Below are positions 6,049-9,054 of a stretch of DNA of 9,054 nucleotides, one piece after another (the first letter of the stretch is position 1; each line of letters opens with the position of its first letter). The notes beneath the pieces were generated by a model. The model worked only from the letters and a program-made list of their open reading frames with translations. It had not been told where the DNA came from and did no database searches. The stretch is from an uncultured Prevotellaceae bacterium. Its GTDB lineage: Bacteria; Bacteroidota; Bacteroidia; Bacteroidales; Bacteroidaceae. The translations under genes and the position numbers were made by a program. The stretch spans positions 1 through 9,054 of the forward strand of contig CAMYYX010000066.1 in assembly GCA_947303695.1 (NCBI GenBank), given 5' to 3'.

Positions 6049-6058
6049 CGTATCTTTG
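6028..6058 (+). promoter_or_regulatory. Bacteroidetes-type promoter of the sensor pair
   Basis: TTG (6028-6030, within TTTTTTTG) and TATCTTTG (6051-6058) are exactly 20 bases apart, a full match to the TTG-N19-21-TAnnTTTG pattern. TTTCG directly precedes the -7 element. Transcription should start near 6062-6065, only a few bases before the ATG at 6067, which predicts a leaderless or almost leaderless message. Confidence 0.75.
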
Positions 6059-6066
6059 CCACAGAT

Positions 6067-7569
6067 ATGAGGCAATTTATCAGGTTCATACGCAGGACAC
6101 TATCCGTTCGACTCAGCCTGACTGTTGTCATCGCGATAGCTACGCTGTTGATGGCAGCGCTGTCGGTTATGTTCCTTTATTCACGAAAAGTGATAAAGGA
6201 GGAAGTCATGCAAAAAGCCGAACAGACATTGGAATCCACCGTCCAGCGAATTGATAATATCTTGCTGAGTGCCGAACAGGCATCGGGAAATATGACACAT
6301 TATCTATTTCTCCATATTAACGAACCTGACCGAATGCATGCCTTCAGCAAGAAACTGGTAGAAAACAATCGATACATTAAAGGCTGTGCCATCGCTATGG
6401 AACCGTATTTCTACAAGGATAAGGGCGAAGAGTTTATGGCATATTACTTTACCACTTCTGATACCATCGAAAGGCTGCCAAAGAAAAACATCCAACAGTC
6501 AAATACCTTTGGTGACATCCCCTATTACAAACAGATTTGGTACACCAAACCTTTTGAGGTAGGCGCACCTATCTGGATTGGACCAATCGACGACCAGGAA
6601 TCGAAAGGGTCAGACATCATTACGTTTGGTCTGCCGTTAACAATGCCCGACAAACAAAGAATCGGAGTGATGGGTGTGGATGTGTCTGTCAGCCTTTTGT
6701 CTGAAGTCATCAAAGATGCGAAACCATCACCCAATTCCTATGCCATGCTGATAAACGGCGAGGGTGATTTTATCGTACATCCCACACTTACTACTCCTGA
6801 TTCTACTCGAGAGTATGCTCCAATTTCAAAACTCCCAGAAGAAGTTCTGGAGCCCATGCTTGCAGGAGAGACCGGTTATAAGAAAATCAAACACGATCAA
6901 CATCACGACTACGTATTTTATAAGCCCTTTGTCTGCAAGAATGCCCCAGCACGCTCGATGGAAGCACTCAACTGGAGTATTGCCATTGTCTATCCAGAAG
7001 AAGACATTTTGGGCGACTACAATCGTCTTTTAAATTATGTATTGATCATTGCCATTGTCGGCATGATACTGCTATTGGTGCTTTGCCAAATCATCACCCA
7101 TCATCAGTTATCACCATTACTGATGCTTACTGAGGCTGCCCATCGCATCACAAACGGACAATACGACGAACCTATTCCTGACAGCCCACACATGGACGAA
7201 GTGGGACGACTGCAAGACCATTTCAAACAAATGCAGCAGTCGCTTTCCGTACAGATGGGCGAATTGAAAAAACTCAACACACAGCTACAGGAACAGAACG
7301 AGCATCTGCAAGAGGCTTACGAAAAAGCTCAGGAAGCCGACCGCATGAAGATAGCCTTCCTGCATAACATGACGAACAAGATGATGGAGCCAGTTGATAT
7401 TATCTGCGCAAGGGTAGAAACGCTCTGTGATGACTCACACGAATTGGATCCTCAAGAGGCCAATCAATTGGTAAAGGACATCGAGCGGCAGTGTATGATC
7501 GTTGTAGAATTGCTGAATAACCTGTTAAAAGTATCTGAGAGACTAAATACGAAACATGATTTCTCTTGA
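6067..7569 (+). CDS. Cache-HAMP sensor with degenerate HisKA, no ATPase domain
   Basis: This 500-residue inner-membrane sensor resembles the front half of a hybrid histidine kinase. It has a first membrane helix (about 15-38), a large extracytoplasmic domain (about 40-318) of double-Cache type (W158-Y-T, W170-I-G-P-I, G200-V-M-G-V-D-V-S, V237-H-P), a second helix (about 321-341), HAMP (about 342-395), a heptad-rich helix (about 395-428) and a HisKA-like pair of helices (about 425-492). In the box F431-L-H-N-M-T-N-K-M-M-E-P, the position of the phospho-accepting His is N437 and the following acidic residue is K438. The protein ends 58 residues after P442, so the HATPase domain is absent. It therefore should not autophosphorylate. 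The ATG at 6067 is preferred over a TTG at 6028 because the promoter covers that region. The next gene starts 14 bases before its stop. It may sense a ligand and control its paralogue. Confidence 0.88.
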   Translation: MRQFIRFIRRTLSVRLSLTVVIAIATLLMAALSVMFLYSRKVIKEEVMQKAEQTLESTVQRIDNILLSAEQASGNMTHYLFLHINEPDRMHAFSKKLVENNRYIKGCAIAMEPYFYKDKGEEFMAYYFTTSDTIERLPKKNIQQSNTFGDIPYYKQIWYTKPFEVGAPIWIGPIDDQESKGSDIITFGLPLTMPDKQRIGVMGVDVSVSLLSEVIKDAKPSPNSYAMLINGEGDFIVHPTLTTPDSTREYAPISKLPEEVLEPMLAGETGYKKIKHDQHHDYVFYKPFVCKNAPARSMEALNWSIAIVYPEEDILGDYNRLLNYVLIIAIVGMILLLVLCQIITHHQLSPLLMLTEAAHRITNGQYDEPIPDSPHMDEVGRLQDHFKQMQQSLSVQMGELKKLNTQLQEQNEHLQEAYEKAQEADRMKIAFLHNMTNKMMEPVDIICARVETLCDDSHELDPQEANQLVKDIERQCMIVVELLNNLLKVSERLNTKHDFS

Positions 7570-9054
7570 TCGACATATCCGCCATTCGCTTTCGCTGAAG
7601 CTCATCGTCAGTATCTTATTGCTGGCGGTGCCAATCTTCGTGCTATCGATTGGTCTCCTGTTCTTTGAGTCACGTGCCAACATCAAACGCGAAGCAACAG
7701 AACATGCGAAAAGCCGCCTCAACACAGCGGCATATCACGTTGATCGCTACTTGCGCATTGCCGAGACAGCCAGCAACATTACCGCTTGGATTGTCGAAGA
7801 GAATTTCGTACCCGATTCCATGCTCGCCTTTTCTCGTCGTATCGTAGAGCTGAATGGAAATATCGACGGATGCTCCATCGGTGCCGAACCTGATATGTTT
7901 CCTGAGTATGGCAGATATTGCTCAGCCTATACAATCAGGAAAGACGATTCCATCATGACGGTGATAGAAGCTCCTTATGAGTATTTCACACGTATATGGT
8001 ACGATACCCCACGTACTACGAAGAGGTCTGGATGGTCGGTATATTACGATGACTTTGACTCTCTAGATATAGCACTGGACGGAATGCTGGCGACCTACAG
8101 CAAGCCTTTATACACCCCAGACAGCACGCTGCTTGGTGTCATGAGTGTCGACCTCTCATTGACACGTCTCTCAAAGATGATTACGGCAGACAAGCCATAC
8201 CCCAACTCCTACTACGTGATGGTCGACCGCCGAGGTCAATTCTACATACACCCCGATTCTACACGACTCTTCACCCCTATCTTCAGTGGAGCCGATCCTA
8301 TCAAACAGGCAGACATCATTGCATTGGGACATGAGATGAGTTCAGGACAGGAAGGCAGCATGTCTGTGATGGTAGACGGACAGCCTTGTATCGTTTGCTA
8401 CAAGCCCATTCGAAATGCCCTTTGGAGCATGGCGATCATCTGTCCGGAAAGCGATATCTTGAAAGGTTACCAGCAGCTGACCTCTATCATCATCCCCATC
8501 CTCATTATCGGATTGATACTCATCCTGATTCTCGGTCGCAGATCAGTAATTCACGCCATCAGTCCGTTGGATCAATTGCTTGTTCAATCGCAGCGCATGG
8601 CTGCCGGACAATATGACCAACAGATTTCACATAGTACACGTCATGATGCGGTAGGACAATTACAAAACAGCTTCTTGCAGATGCAATCATCGCTCAACCG
8701 TCACATGAGCGCTATCAAGAAAGCAAATAGTGAGACCGCCCAACGTAACGAAGAATTACTTCAAGCCAACCAAATGGCAGAAGAAGCTGCTTATCAGAAA
8801 ACAACCTTCATCCACAATGTGACGCACCAAATCCGCACCCCGATGAACATCGTCATGGGATTTGCACAAGTAATGGAAGGTAATTTCGACACCATTCCAA
8901 AGGAAGAAGTAAAATCACTGGCAGCACTCATGGATTCAAGTTCCGTCAAGTTGAGACGTATGGTTCAGATGCTTTTCGATAGTTCTGATATGGGAGTCTT
9001 CGAAGAATTGAAGAGTAAAAGACACGAAAACATATCATGCAACGAAGTGGCACG
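7556..9054 (+). CDS. Cache-HAMP sensor histidine kinase, partial (C-terminus off window)
   Basis: An open frame runs from ATG 7556 to the window edge, 499 codons, without a stop. It is paralogous to the preceding gene: membrane helix (about 15-38), double-Cache-like extracytoplasmic domain (about 40-305; W148-Y-D-T, G194-V-M-S-V-D-L-S, I231-H-P), second helix (about 309-327), HAMP (about 328-382), linker helix, then HisKA. Shared stretches include Y215-P-N-S-Y, Y282-K-P and W290-S-M-A-I-I-C-P-E-S-D-I-L. The box F418-I-H-N-V-T-H-Q-I-R-T-P-M-N is intact, with H424 as the phospho-acceptor. The ATPase domain, and any receiver or DNA-binding domain, would lie beyond the window, so hybrid versus classical kinase cannot be decided. 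The start overlaps the upstream stop by 14 bases, implying coupled translation and a joint function. The signal sensed is unknown; Cache domains often bind small organic ligands. Confidence 0.88.
   Translation, partial: MISLDRHIRHSLSLKLIVSILLLAVPIFVLSIGLLFFESRANIKREATEHAKSRLNTAAYHVDRYLRIAETASNITAWIVEENFVPDSMLAFSRRIVELNGNIDGCSIGAEPDMFPEYGRYCSAYTIRKDDSIMTVIEAPYEYFTRIWYDTPRTTKRSGWSVYYDDFDSLDIALDGMLATYSKPLYTPDSTLLGVMSVDLSLTRLSKMITADKPYPNSYYVMVDRRGQFYIHPDSTRLFTPIFSGADPIKQADIIALGHEMSSGQEGSMSVMVDGQPCIVCYKPIRNALWSMAIICPESDILKGYQQLTSIIIPILIIGLILILILGRRSVIHAISPLDQLLVQSQRMAAGQYDQQISHSTRHDAVGQLQNSFLQMQSSLNRHMSAIKKANSETAQRNEELLQANQMAEEAAYQKTTFIHNVTHQIRTPMNIVMGFAQVMEGNFDTIPKEEVKSLAALMDSSSVKLRRMVQMLFDSSDMGVFEELKSKRHENISCNEVA

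Noticed and set aside
6028..6066. TTG at 6028 as the start of the first sensor, adding 13 residues
   Set aside because: These bases form the promoter (-33 TTG, -7 TATCTTTG), so they are unlikely to be in the message. The ATG at 6067 gives a normal short basic N-terminus before the first membrane helix.
7540..7600. Frameshift splitting one long kinase into two genes
   Set aside because: The second frame begins with its own membrane helix and a full Cache-HAMP-HisKA set, so this is a tandem duplication with a truncated first copy, not one broken gene.

Overview
The window reads as chromosomal DNA of a Bacteroidales bacterium, probably a Prevotella/Segatella- or Bacteroides-like species. Three TAnnTTTG (-7 type) promoter elements, no strong Shine-Dalgarno sequences, A-rich leaders, a DUF3667 membrane protein and a pdxJ-exbB-exbD-tonB/tolA gene order all point to this phylum. 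The genus is an inference. I see no rRNA, tRNA, CRISPR array, phage or insertion sequence, and coding density is high.

Layout. Positions 1-2060 hold a leftward (minus-strand) operon: NAD kinase (nadK), then an HPr-kinase/PEPCK-like P-loop kinase, then, with a 4-bp ATGA overlap, a soluble S24/S26 peptidase with a Ser-His arrangement that runs off the left edge. Positions 2061-2185 are a divergent control region whose two -7 elements sit face to face inside one imperfect inverted repeat. Positions 2186-5948 hold a rightward operon: pdxJ (vitamin B6 synthesis), an ExbB/TolQ-type and an ExbD/TolR-type proton-channel pair, a TonB/TolA-like energy transducer with a long Lys/Glu/Ala helix, and a DUF3667 zinc-ribbon membrane protein. 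The last two genes are separated by a 15-bp tandem repeat. Positions 5949-6066 contain a weak terminator-like structure, phased T-tracts and a strong Bacteroidetes-type promoter. Positions 6067-9054 hold two overlapping, paralogous membrane sensor genes of the Cache-HAMP-HisKA type. The second has the phospho-accepting histidine and runs off the right edge.

How the genes work together. The ExbB/ExbD/TonB-like trio should form one inner-membrane complex that turns proton motive force into work on the outer membrane. The kinase-peptidase pair looks like a peptide- or protein-modifying unit of unknown target. The sensor pair probably acts as one signalling module: the first member has Asn where the phospho-accepting His should be and no ATPase domain, so it may act as a ligand-sensing partner rather than as a kinase.

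The observations most worth following are: (1) the histidine-less, ATPase-less sensor coupled to an intact-looking paralogue; (2) the repeat between the TonB-like gene and the DUF3667 gene, which reads as a chain of abutting four-codon mini-ORFs in the frame of both flanking genes; (3) the coupled kinase/Ser-His peptidase pair.
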